Assembly: GCA_025350745.1 (NCBI GenBank)
Contig: JANXXG010000172.1
Coordinates: 1-6,421, forward strand
Length of the DNA stretch: 6,421 bases
Source: Chloroflexota bacterium
Lineage (GTDB): Bacteria > Chloroflexota > Limnocylindria > P2-11E
Direction: 5' to 3'
Both the position numbers and the translations under genes were made by a program. The notes beneath the pieces were generated by a model, which had not been told where the DNA came from, made no database searches, and saw nothing but the letters and a program-made list of their open reading frames with translations. Below are positions 1 through 5,514 of the stretch, piece by piece (position 1 is the first letter of the stretch; every line of letters starts with the position of its first letter).

Positions 1-180
1 CGGCGGCGGCGCGGGGTAGCGCGCGAGGGCGGCGACGGCACTCCCATCCGGGCCTTCGGCGCGAACCAGCTGCTCGAGGAGGATCTTCACCGTCATCGGC
101 AGGCGGCTGAGGTCGCCAAGCTGCGCGAGCGGCACGTAGCGGGCCGCTGTGCCGGGGAGCGGCTCGGTCTTCGCGGTCAT
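1..180 (-). CDS. acnA: Aconitate hydratase, N-terminal part (cut by window edge)
   Basis: The first 60 codons of an aconitase of the AcnA/IRP1 type, which interconverts citrate and isocitrate with a [4Fe-4S] cluster in the cytoplasm. The only domain part visible is the family's N-terminal helix: residues 21-36, LGDLSRLPMTVKILLE, match the AcnA pattern LGD-x-x-RLP-x-S-x-K-V-LLENLLR. It is followed by a short acidic/glycine segment and an ALARYP stretch where AcnA has its conserved helix before the catalytic core. Cluster cysteines and active-site residues lie outside the window. The ATG overlaps the mdh stop as ATGA, and GAAGGA (195-190 on the minus strand) sits 9 nt upstream as a good Shine-Dalgarno, so this start is well supported. 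It is the last gene visible in the icd-ridA-mdh-acnA operon and is probably translationally coupled to mdh. The family call rests on about 40 residues, but these are highly characteristic. Confidence 0.88.
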   Translation of the reverse strand, partial: MTAKTEPLPGTAARYVPLAQLGDLSRLPMTVKILLEQLVRAEGPDGSAVAALARYPAPPP

Positions 181-1160
181 GCCAGCAGATCCTTCACGAT
201 GTCGCGCTCCTTCTCGAGCTCGGCGATCGTCGCCTCGACCTTGGAGCGGGCGAACGCGTCAAGCTTCACGCCCTGCACGATGTCGTAGCTTCCGTCACCC
301 TTCGAGCGCAGCGGGAACGACGAGACGATGCCGCGTTCGACGCCGTAGCTGCCGTCAGAGACGACCGCCGCGCTGAACCACTCATCGCCGGGCGTGCGGT
401 TCACCAGACTCTTCACGTGGTCGAGGATCGCCTGAGCGGCCGAGAACGCGCTGGACGCGCCGCGGGCCGCGATGACCGCCGCGCCGCGCTGCTGCACCGC
501 AGGAATGAACTCGGTCTCCAGCCACCCGCGCTCGACGGCCTGATCCGCCGGCTTGCCGCCGACGGTCGCGTTCGTGAAGTCCGGGTAAAGCGTCGCGCTG
601 TGGTTCCCCCAGATCGCCAGGTGCGCGACATCTTTGCTGCGGAGGCCCGCTTTCGCCGCGAGCAGCGACACCGCGCGGTTCTGATCGAGGCGGGTCAGCG
701 CGGTCCAGCGGTCCGCGGGCACCGTGTCGCCCGCGGCGTGGCGGGCGATGAGGCAGTTCGTGTTGCACGGGTTGCCGATCACGACGACGCGCACGTTCTT
801 GGAGCCGTGCTGCGCGATCGCCTTGCCCTCCTCGACGAAGATCGGTCCGTTCTTTCGGATCAGGTCACCGCGCTCCATGCCCGGGCCGCGCGGGACGCTC
901 CCAACGAGGAGGACCCAGTCAGCGTCGTGGTGGCTTTCGGCACGGTCGCCGCTCGCCGATACGTTCGCGAGAAGCGGGTACGCGCCGTCCTTGAGCTCCA
1001 TCACGACGCCCTTGGCCTTCTCGACCATCGCCGGGATGTCTGATAGGCGGAGATCGATCTCAGTATCGGGGCCGAACATCTCGCCGGCCGCGATGCGGGG
1101 GAGGAGGGCGTATGCGACCTGGCCGGTCGCACCGGTGACGACGACACGGACTGTGCTCAC
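177..1160 (-). CDS. mdh: Malate dehydrogenase, type-2 (cytosolic-like) family
   Basis: Malate dehydrogenase of 327 residues, the usual length for the bacterial cMDH-like family (Thermus and Mycobacterium type). It oxidises malate to oxaloacetate in the TCA cycle. Visible in order: Rossmann loop TGATGQVAYALL (9-20); LSDIP with acidic D41 at the end of strand 2, as in NAD-dependent members; the mobile substrate loop VPRGPGMERGDL (89-100) with substrate-binding R91 and R97; NPCNTN (130-135); TRLDQNRA (156-163) with D159 and R162; and the catalytic IWGNHS (183-188) with H187. A GASSAFSAA helix and an EYG-like SYG segment close the catalytic domain. The start is GTG at 1160, preceded by AAGGAG 7 nt upstream. 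Oddities: NPC replaces the commoner NPA, and Q160 stands where NAD enzymes usually have His (LDHNRA). Lactate dehydrogenase is unlikely given the WGNHS context and the type-2 signatures. Its stop overlaps the acnA start. Confidence 0.95.
   Translation of the reverse strand: MSTVRVVVTGATGQVAYALLPRIAAGEMFGPDTEIDLRLSDIPAMVEKAKGVVMELKDGAYPLLANVSASGDRAESHHDADWVLLVGSVPRGPGMERGDLIRKNGPIFVEEGKAIAQHGSKNVRVVVIGNPCNTNCLIARHAAGDTVPADRWTALTRLDQNRAVSLLAAKAGLRSKDVAHLAIWGNHSATLYPDFTNATVGGKPADQAVERGWLETEFIPAVQQRGAAVIAARGASSAFSAAQAILDHVKSLVNRTPGDEWFSAAVVSDGSYGVERGIVSSFPLRSKGDGSYDIVQGVKLDAFARSKVEATIAELEKERDIVKDLLA
190..195 (-). promoter_or_regulatory. Shine-Dalgarno for acnA
   Basis: GAAGGA on the minus strand lies inside the last codons of mdh, 9 nt before the acnA ATG. 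It fixes the acnA start and shows that acnA has its own ribosome entry besides stop/start coupling. Confidence 0.6.
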
Positions 1161-1167
1161 GGCGTGA

Positions 1168-1173
1168 CTCCTT
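1168..1173 (-). promoter_or_regulatory. Shine-Dalgarno for mdh
   Basis: AAGGAG on the minus strand, 7 nt before the GTG start of mdh and inside the 30-bp ridA-mdh gap. It decides in favour of the GTG at 1160 as the start. Confidence 0.75.
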
Positions 1174-1190
1174 CTCTCTTGCTGTGCGGC

Positions 1191-1619
1191 CTACGCGGGC
1201 TTCTTCGCGTCCGCCCCGCCGTAGACCGCCTCGGCCTCGATCTCCACCTGGATCCGGGCGTCGATGAAGTTGACCTGCACGATGGTGGTCGCGGGCAAGA
1301 TGTTCCGGAAGAATTCGCCGTGGACCACCGCGACGCTTTCGATCGACGCGGTGTCGGCGACGTACACCCGGGTCATGATCGTGTCCTCGATCCGGCCCCC
1401 GAGGTCCTCGATCGCCGTCTTGATGATCTGCAGCGCGCGCTGGGTCTGGTCCACGACACCGCCGCTCAGCGGCGTGCCGTTCTCGTCCAGCCCTGCGGTG
1501 CCCGCGACGCGGATGATGTTGCCGTGGCGAATGGCCCGCGAGTAGCCGAACTGGAACTCGAACTTCGTCTTGGTGCTGTGCCGCCAGCGGACCGGATTGT
1601 TGGCGTCCTGCTCAGGCAT
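1191..1619 (-). CDS. RidA/YjgF-family protein lacking the catalytic arginine
   Basis: A 142-residue single-domain member of the RidA/YjgF/YER057c/UK114 superfamily, trimeric cytoplasmic proteins. Classical RidA hydrolyses reactive enamines and imines made by PLP enzymes. Family marks: GNIIRVAGTAGLDENG (33-48), the helix QTQRALQIIKTAIEDLGG (58-75), the MTRVYVAD strand (82-89) and the C-terminal VEIEAEAV strand (125-132). The length is about 15 residues over the compact 127-residue RidA, mainly from an N-terminal extension (residues 1-20) and a short lysine-containing tail. At the position of the arginine that binds the substrate carboxylate in E. coli RidA (PARSCVEV), this protein reads PATTIVQV, with T111 in place of Arg. 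It therefore belongs with the arginine-less Rid subgroups, whose reactions are largely unknown, and deaminase activity should not be assumed. Its ATG lies 8 bp inside the end of icd with no clear Shine-Dalgarno, implying coupled translation. Confidence 0.88.
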   Translation of the reverse strand: MPEQDANNPVRWRHSTKTKFEFQFGYSRAIRHGNIIRVAGTAGLDENGTPLSGGVVDQTQRALQIIKTAIEDLGGRIEDTIMTRVYVADTASIESVAVVHGEFFRNILPATTIVQVNFIDARIQVEIEAEAVYGGADAKKPA

Positions 1620-2709
1620 GGATGGCCGCCAGCTGCTTGATCACCGCGTCGGCGAACTCCTTCGTGCCGACCGCGGTGGGATCGTCGCGCTCGGGCTTGA
1701 GGTCGTAGGTGACGTCCTTGCCGATGGCGACCACTGCCGCGATCGCCTGCTCCAGGCGATCGCCCGCTGCGCGCTCGCCGATGTGCCGGAGCATGAGCGC
1801 GCCGGCCAGCATGAGGGCCATCGGGTTGACCTTGTTCTGCCCGGCGTACTTGGGTGCGGACCCGTGGATCGCCTCGAAGACCGCGACGCCGTTCTCACCG
1901 ATGTTCGCCCCCGGCGCGACGCCAAGACCGCCGACAAGACCCGCGACCAGGTCGCTCACGATGTCGCCGTAGAGGTTGGGGAGGACGAGGACGTCGTAGA
2001 GCTCGGGTTTCTGGACGAGCTGCATGCACATGTTGTCGACGATGCGGTCCTCGAACTCGATCGCCGGATAGTCCTTCGCCACCTCGCCGGCGATGCGGAG
2101 GAAGAGCCCATCCGTGAACTTCATGACGTTCGCCTTGTGGACCGCCGTCACCTTTGTGCGGCCGTTCGCCACGGCGTACTCAAATGCGAACTTGACGATC
2201 CGGCGGCTCCCCATTTCCGAGATGTACTTGATGGAGATCGCGGCGTCCTCACGCATCTTCGTCTTTGCAGCCTTCTCGATCACGGCCCGGACCTCGGCGA
2301 GCTCGGGGGTCCCGAGGTCGAACTCGATCCCGGCGTAGAGGTCCTCGATGTTCTCGCGGACGATGACCAGGTCGATGTTCCCCATGGGCGTGCGTACGCC
2401 GGGATAGGTCTTCGCCGGCCGGAGGTTCGCGTACAGGTCGAACTCCTTGCGCAGCGCGACGTTCACCGACCGGAAGCCCTTGCCGAGCTCGGTCGTGAGC
2501 GGGCCTTTGAGGCCGACCTTGTTGCGCTTGATCGAATCGAGCGCGGCCTGAGGGAAGGGGGTGCCGAACTTCTCGATGGCCGGCACGCCGATCTCCTGGC
2601 GGTCCCACGTGATCTGGACACCGGTCGCTTCGATCGCCCGGATGGTGGCCTCGACGATCTCGGGGCCGGTCCCATCACCGGGGATCAGGGTCAGCGTATG
2701 GACGGTCAT
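1612..2709 (-). CDS. icd: Isocitrate dehydrogenase, short (365 aa), probably NADP-dependent
   Basis: Beta-decarboxylating dehydrogenase that turns isocitrate into 2-oxoglutarate, CO2 and a reduced dinucleotide, using Mg2+ or Mn2+. Residues 1-20 hold the family opening LIPGDGTGPEIVE. S81, N83 and R87 form the S-x-N-x-x-LR isocitrate motif that separates IDH from isopropylmalate dehydrogenase. R97, R118 and Y125 (REN...EDLYAGIE), K192 (HKANVMKFTDG) and D225/D249/D253 (metal site; LPNLYGDIVSDL) complete the active site. The dinucleotide loop HGSAPKYAG (282-290) carries K287-Y288, the Lys-Tyr pair of NADP enzymes, where NAD enzymes have Asp-Ile/Val. The length is that of IDH3/IPMDH-like enzymes, shorter than E. 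coli Icd (416). The ATG at 2709 is chosen because homology begins there. The frame stays open to 2904, but that stretch lies opposite lysR and resembles nothing. No Shine-Dalgarno is seen, so a very short leader is likely. First gene of the operon. Confidence 0.92.
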   Translation of the reverse strand: MTVHTLTLIPGDGTGPEIVEATIRAIEATGVQITWDRQEIGVPAIEKFGTPFPQAALDSIKRNKVGLKGPLTTELGKGFRSVNVALRKEFDLYANLRPAKTYPGVRTPMGNIDLVIVRENIEDLYAGIEFDLGTPELAEVRAVIEKAAKTKMREDAAISIKYISEMGSRRIVKFAFEYAVANGRTKVTAVHKANVMKFTDGLFLRIAGEVAKDYPAIEFEDRIVDNMCMQLVQKPELYDVLVLPNLYGDIVSDLVAGLVGGLGVAPGANIGENGVAVFEAIHGSAPKYAGQNKVNPMALMLAGALMLRHIGERAAGDRLEQAIAAVVAIGKDVTYDLKPERDDPTAVGTKEFADAVIKQLAAIHA

Positions 2710-2718
2710 TTGCGGCTC

Positions 2719-2724
2719 ATCGTA
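2719..2724 (-). promoter_or_regulatory. icd: Possible -10 element for the icd operon
   Basis: TACGAT on the minus strand (4 of 6 to TATAAT) would place transcription start near 2712, only 3 nt before the icd ATG. No good -35 hexamer is found 16-18 bp upstream, as expected of an activator-dependent promoter. The call is supported mainly by how well the LysR boxes fall relative to it (centres at -35 and -65). The start site itself is inferred, not seen. Confidence 0.35.
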
Positions 2725-2739
2725 GGCGCGTCCGTCGCC

Positions 2740-2754
2740 ATAGAACAGTCCTAT
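2740..2754. promoter_or_regulatory. LysR-type T-N11-A box 1 (possible activation site)
   Basis: ATAGAACAGTCCTAT is an imperfect 15-bp palindrome: ATAG and CTAT arms separated by 7 bp, with T and A exactly 11 apart as in LysR-type boxes. It shares CCATAGAA and TCCTAT with box 2 at the same relative positions. The lower symmetry of its core suggests the weaker site. Confidence 0.6.
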
Positions 2755-2758
2755 CGAC

Positions 2759-2787
2759 TTGCTATCACCATAGAAATTTCCTATACC
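2759..2787 (+). promoter_or_regulatory. Sigma-70-like promoter of lysR-terC
   Basis: TTGCTA (2759-2764, 4 of 6 to TTGACA), a 17-bp spacer, and TATACC (2782-2787, 4 of 6 to TATAAT). The predicted +1 is 2794, the G of the GTG start codon, which gives a leaderless message. This agrees with the absence of any Shine-Dalgarno before that GTG. Box 2 overlaps the spacer and -10. Confidence 0.5.
2770..2784. promoter_or_regulatory. LysR-type T-N11-A box 2 (possible recognition site)
   Basis: ATAGAAATTTCCTAT is a near-perfect 15-bp palindrome (one mismatched pair) with T and A 11 bp apart. It is centred 30 bp from box 1, about three helical turns. It covers most of the spacer and the first three bases of the proposed lysR -10, so protein bound here should block lysR transcription. 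An extra CTAT half-site at 2762-2765 lies between the boxes, 11 bp from the right arm of box 1. Confidence 0.65.
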
Positions 2788-2793
2788 TGAGCA

Positions 2794-3669
2794 GTGGAGC
2801 TCGGTCAGGTCGAGGCGTTCGTCGAGGCGAATCGCCGCGGAAGCATCAGCCGCGCCGCGGACGTCCTCGGATTGACCCAACCCACCTGCACCGCGCGGCT
2901 GCACGGTCTCGAGCGCGAGATCGGGGCCCAGCTGCTGGTACGCGGACGGCGCGGCGTGTCACTCACGCCGGCGGGGCGGCGCTTCCTGCCCCGCGCCATC
3001 GCCGCCATGGAGTCGTTGCGTCGCGGCGCAACAGAGGCCAAGGCCGGGAGCGAGGCCCGCGGCGGCCTCCTGGCGATCGGGCTCGCGTCCGACCTCGCGC
3101 TCTACCTGGCGCCTCGGGCGCTCGCGCGCTTCGCGGCTCGTCATCCCGCGGTCGAGCTGCTCGTGCGCAGCGGCCATTCACGGTTCGTCGCCGATCTGTT
3201 GCGGTCCGAAGAGGTCGAGCTCGCCGTCGTCAGCCAGCTGGTGCTCCTTCCTGACCTCGCCTCGCGGCCGCTCTTCACGGAGAGCGTGCCGGTGGTGGTC
3301 GCCCCGGCGCATCGCTTCGCCAAGCGCACCTCGGTGAAGATCGACGAGCTCGCCCAAGCGGGCCTCGTGGTGCGGGACCCGTCCGCGTTCCTGCGGACGA
3401 TCACCGTCGCGTTCTTCGCCGCCGGTGATACCGCGCCGCGCATCTTGATGGAGCTCGATAACACCGAGGCCTGCAAGCGCGTGGTGCTCTCCGGTCTCGG
3501 CGCCGCGCTCCTGCCGGAGATGGCCATTCGGAGCGAGCTCGCGCGCGGAGATCTCGTGCAGCTCCGGGTGGACGGTCACCCGCCGCCGAAGCGCGCCATC
3601 CACGCGCTCACGCGCCAGGGCGCCGAGCTCTCCCCCGCGGCGAACGCTTTGCTACGGTTGATGAGCTGA
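2794..3669 (+). CDS. LysR-family transcriptional regulator
   Basis: A 291-residue LysR-type regulator, the standard length. Residues 1-60 are the winged helix-turn-helix: FVEANRRGSISRAADVLGL, then TQPTCTARLHGLEREIG with the signature TQP (28-30), and the wing LLVRGRRGVSLTPAGRRF. A linker helix runs to about residue 88. The periplasmic-binding-protein-like effector domain (about 90-291) begins GGLLAIGLASDLALYLAP and includes the hinge-region VELAVVSQ and the late GLGAALLPEMAI segment (GxxxLP), typical of the family. The start is GTG at 2794. No Shine-Dalgarno precedes it, but the promoter predicts a leaderless transcript starting there. It is divergent from icd across 84 bp with two LysR boxes, so the TCA operon and its own promoter are the likely targets. 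The co-inducer is not readable from sequence. It ends TGATG, sharing a base with the next start. Confidence 0.93.
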   Translation: MELGQVEAFVEANRRGSISRAADVLGLTQPTCTARLHGLEREIGAQLLVRGRRGVSLTPAGRRFLPRAIAAMESLRRGATEAKAGSEARGGLLAIGLASDLALYLAPRALARFAARHPAVELLVRSGHSRFVADLLRSEEVELAVVSQLVLLPDLASRPLFTESVPVVVAPAHRFAKRTSVKIDELAQAGLVVRDPSAFLRTITVAFFAAGDTAPRILMELDNTEACKRVVLSGLGAALLPEMAIRSELARGDLVQLRVDGHPPPKRAIHALTRQGAELSPAANALLRLMS

Positions 3670-4328
3670 TGGACCTCTCTGCGGTCATTGCGATCGTCTT
3701 CATCGATCTCGCGCTCTCGGGCGATAACGCGCTGCTCATCGGCATGGCCGCTCGGCGCCTCCCCGACGCGCAGCGCCGCCGGGCGATCCTGCTCGGCGGG
3801 CTGCTCGCGGTCGTGCTGCGGATCGTCGCCGCCGCGATCGTGTCGGTGCTGCTCGCGGTCCCGTACCTGCAGCTCGCCGGCGGTGTCGTGCTCGCGGTCA
3901 TCGCCTATCGGCTCGTCCGACCGGGCGCGATCGACGCGCACGCGACGGTGCGACCGGCCGGCACGCTCCGTGAGGCGATCGTCACCATCATTGTCGCCGA
4001 CGCGGCGATGAGCATCGAGAACGTGCTCGGAGTGGGAGGGGCCGCGCACGGAGACCTCCCGCTCCTTGCATTCGGGCTCGTGATCTCGATCCCGATCGTC
4101 CTCTTTGGCAGCGGGATCATCGCCGGCGTTCTCGATCGAGCACCGCGCCTGATCTGGCTCGGGGCGGTCGCGCTCATCTGGACCAGCGCCGACATGATCC
4201 TGAGCGACCCCGCGATCGAACCGCACGTGCCGGATCACATCGCCCCACTTGCCTTGAGCGCGGTCCTCGCCCTCCTCATCTTCGGACTCGTGCAGGGTGC
4301 ACTCCTCTTGCGCCGACGAGCGGCATGA
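3669..4328 (+). CDS. TerC-family (YjbE-like) integral membrane protein, putative metal exporter
   Basis: A 219-residue polytopic membrane protein of the TerC family, closest in layout to the YjbE subgroup. About six to seven hydrophobic segments: roughly 4-25, 38-62, 66-82, 100-125, 131-152, 158-178 and 193-215. Two symmetry-related acidic motifs identify the family: DLALSGDNALLIGMA (13-27; D13, D19, N20) and ADAAMSIENVLGVGGAA (110-126; D111, E117, N118). These membrane acids are thought to bind the transported ion. Characterised relatives (Alx in E. coli, MeeF/MeeY in Bacillus) export Mn2+, so manganese is the best guess but unproven here. In the second motif Glu replaces the Asp more often seen (SLDN). 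The ATG overlaps the lysR stop as TGATG, so the pair is translationally coupled. No manganese riboswitch precedes it, since no leader exists. It is followed by a 187-bp gap. Confidence 0.88.
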   Translation: MDLSAVIAIVFIDLALSGDNALLIGMAARRLPDAQRRRAILLGGLLAVVLRIVAAAIVSVLLAVPYLQLAGGVVLAVIAYRLVRPGAIDAHATVRPAGTLREAIVTIIVADAAMSIENVLGVGGAAHGDLPLLAFGLVISIPIVLFGSGIIAGVLDRAPRLIWLGAVALIWTSADMILSDPAIEPHVPDHIAPLALSAVLALLIFGLVQGALLLRRRAA

Positions 4329-4515
4329 CGTCTAATTCGGTCCAATGACCCGAGCAGCTGCGGCGTGCGCTTCGTCTTTCCGAATGCACCGCTGCGCCTG
4401 CGTCTGTCTCTAGGCGGCGAGACCGGAGCCCCGGACCCTCGGCGCCAGGCCCACGGAGCATCACCGCTCCGCGCGACCGCACAGAAGATAGAAAATGAAA
4501 TGAAGGTCATCACCC
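4329..4515 (+). other. 187-bp gene-free leader with several potential stems
   Basis: No plausible gene on either strand. Potential RNA stems on the plus strand: ATTCGG/CCGAAT (4335-4340 with 4380-4385), GTCTC/GAGAC (4406-4410 with 4419-4423, 8-nt loop), CCGG/CCGG (4423-4426 with 4431-4434) and CGGAGC/GCTCCG (4454-4459 with 4466-4471, 6-nt loop). An A-rich purine tract follows (about 4484-4506). I see no match to the conserved cores of the TPP, SAM, cobalamin, guanidine or yybP-ykoY riboswitches. No convincing promoter hexamers were found, although the ABC operon's promoter should lie here. Confidence 0.4.
4502..4507 (+). promoter_or_regulatory. Shine-Dalgarno for the substrate-binding protein
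   Basis: GAAGGT, 8 nt before the ATG at 4516. It confirms that start, which also gives a proper lipoprotein signal peptide. Confidence 0.6.
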
Positions 4516-5514
4516 ATGAAGCGTTCCGCTACGTATTTCGCGTTCGCTCTCGCGGTCCTCGTCATCAGCGCCGCCTGCGGCTCCACCGCCGCGCCGTCCG
4601 CATCGGGCGCGGCTGACCCGGCCCTCGCGGAGCTCCGGCTCGACTACGCGACCTACTCGCCGCCTTCGCTGGTCCTCAAGAAGCAAGGCTGGGTCGAAGA
4701 GGCGTTCAAGGGCACGAACATCAAATGGGTCTACTCGGCCGGCTCGAGCAACGCCCTCAACTTCCTGCAGGGCGGCGCGATCGACTTCGGGTCCACCGCC
4801 GGCTCGGCGGCGCTCCTCTCTCGCGCGAACGGCAACCCGATCAAGGCGGTCTACATCTATGAGCAGCCCGAATGGACCGCGCTCGTCGTCGCGAAGGACT
4901 CCACCGCGAAGAGCATCGCTGATCTGAAGGGGAAGAAGGTCGCGGCCCAGAAGGGCACGGACCCGTACTTCTTCCTCCTCCGCACCCTGAACCTGGCCGG
5001 GCTGTCCCAGGCCGATGTCCAGTACGTGAACCTCCCGCATGCCGAGGGCCGCACCGCCCTCGAGCGCGGCCAGGTCGACGCATGGGCCGGGCTCGACCCG
5101 CACATGGCCGCGAGCGAGCTCCAGGCCGGGAGCAAGCTGATCTACCGCAACAAGGACTTCAACACCTACGGCTTCCTCAACGGGCGCGAGGAGTTCGTGA
5201 AGAAGTACCCGGCCGCGACCCGGACGCTCATCGGGCTCTACGAGCGCGCCAAACAATGGATCAGCGACCACCCCGACGACGCGGCGAAGATCCTCGCCGA
5301 TGAGGCCCAGATCGACCTCGCGGTCGCGAAGCGCGAGCTCGTCGAACGGATGAACTTCAAGACCTCGGGTGTGCCCGGCGACGCCCACATCGCCGTGCTC
5401 AAGGCCGTCGTCCCCATCATCACGGCCGAGCAGCTCGCGAACCCGGGCACCGATGTGAACAAGGCCGTGACCGATCTCATCGAGGGCTCGTACGCGAAGG
5501 CGGTCATCAAGTAG
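4516..5514 (+). CDS. ABC transporter substrate-binding lipoprotein, SsuA/TauA/NitT class
   Basis: Extracytoplasmic solute receptor of 332 residues for the ABC importer encoded downstream. Residues 1-20 are a lipoprotein signal (K2-R3, hydrophobic 5-17) ending at SAAC with C21 as the lipidated cysteine. A Ser/Ala/Pro/Gly-rich tether (22-36) follows. The two-lobed binding domain starts LRLDYATYSPPSLVLKKQGW (40-59), continues with WVYSAGSSNALNFLQGGAIDFG (71-92) and STAGSAALLSRANGNP, and has the lobe-2 opening SIADLKGKKVAAQKGTDPYFFL. This order is that of the SsuA-like/NMT1-type receptors of sulfonates, taurine, nitrate or thiamine precursors. The class is clear; the ligand is not, so no symbol is given. 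The -3 residue of the lipobox is Ser rather than the usual Leu, a minor deviation. It is followed after 26 bp by the permease start as called. The opposite-strand reading frame is a shadow. Confidence 0.9.
   Translation: MKRSATYFAFALAVLVISAACGSTAAPSASGAADPALAELRLDYATYSPPSLVLKKQGWVEEAFKGTNIKWVYSAGSSNALNFLQGGAIDFGSTAGSAALLSRANGNPIKAVYIYEQPEWTALVVAKDSTAKSIADLKGKKVAAQKGTDPYFFLLRTLNLAGLSQADVQYVNLPHAEGRTALERGQVDAWAGLDPHMAASELQAGSKLIYRNKDFNTYGFLNGREEFVKKYPAATRTLIGLYERAKQWISDHPDDAAKILADEAQIDLAVAKRELVERMNFKTSGVPGDAHIAVLKAVVPIITAEQLANPGTDVNKAVTDLIEGSYAKAVIK

Noticed and set aside
417..1043. Open frames on the plus strand opposite mdh (417-1043, 724-1167)
   Set aside because: No motif, no ribosome site and shadow composition; mdh explains the stretch completely.
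1612..2709. 3-isopropylmalate (or homoisocitrate) dehydrogenase instead of IDH
   Set aside because: The S-x-N-x-x-LR isocitrate motif (S81, N83, R87) and neighbouring mdh and acnA favour IDH, and no leucine-pathway gene is nearby.
1570..2790. Long open frame (406 codons) on the plus strand opposite icd
   Set aside because: It is the mirror of icd in GC-rich codon usage. The protein is Arg/Asp/Leu-rich and low in complexity with no recognisable domain, while the minus strand encodes a complete IDH active site.
2710..2904. 65-codon N-terminal extension of icd in the same frame
   Set aside because: It would run through the LysR boxes and the lysR start, shows no family similarity, and IDH homology begins at the ATG at 2709.
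4454..4471. Rho-independent terminator for lysR-terC
   Set aside because: The CGGAGC/GCTCCG hairpin is not followed by a T run, and it sits near the next gene rather than near the terC stop.
4489..4494. TAGAAA as a -10 element for the ABC operon
   Set aside because: No -35 sequence lies 16-18 bp upstream (GCTCCG at 17), and the start would fall inside the Shine-Dalgarno.
4329..4515. Known riboswitch (SAM, TPP, cobalamin, guanidine, Mn)
   Set aside because: None of the conserved core sequences of these classes could be matched by reading.
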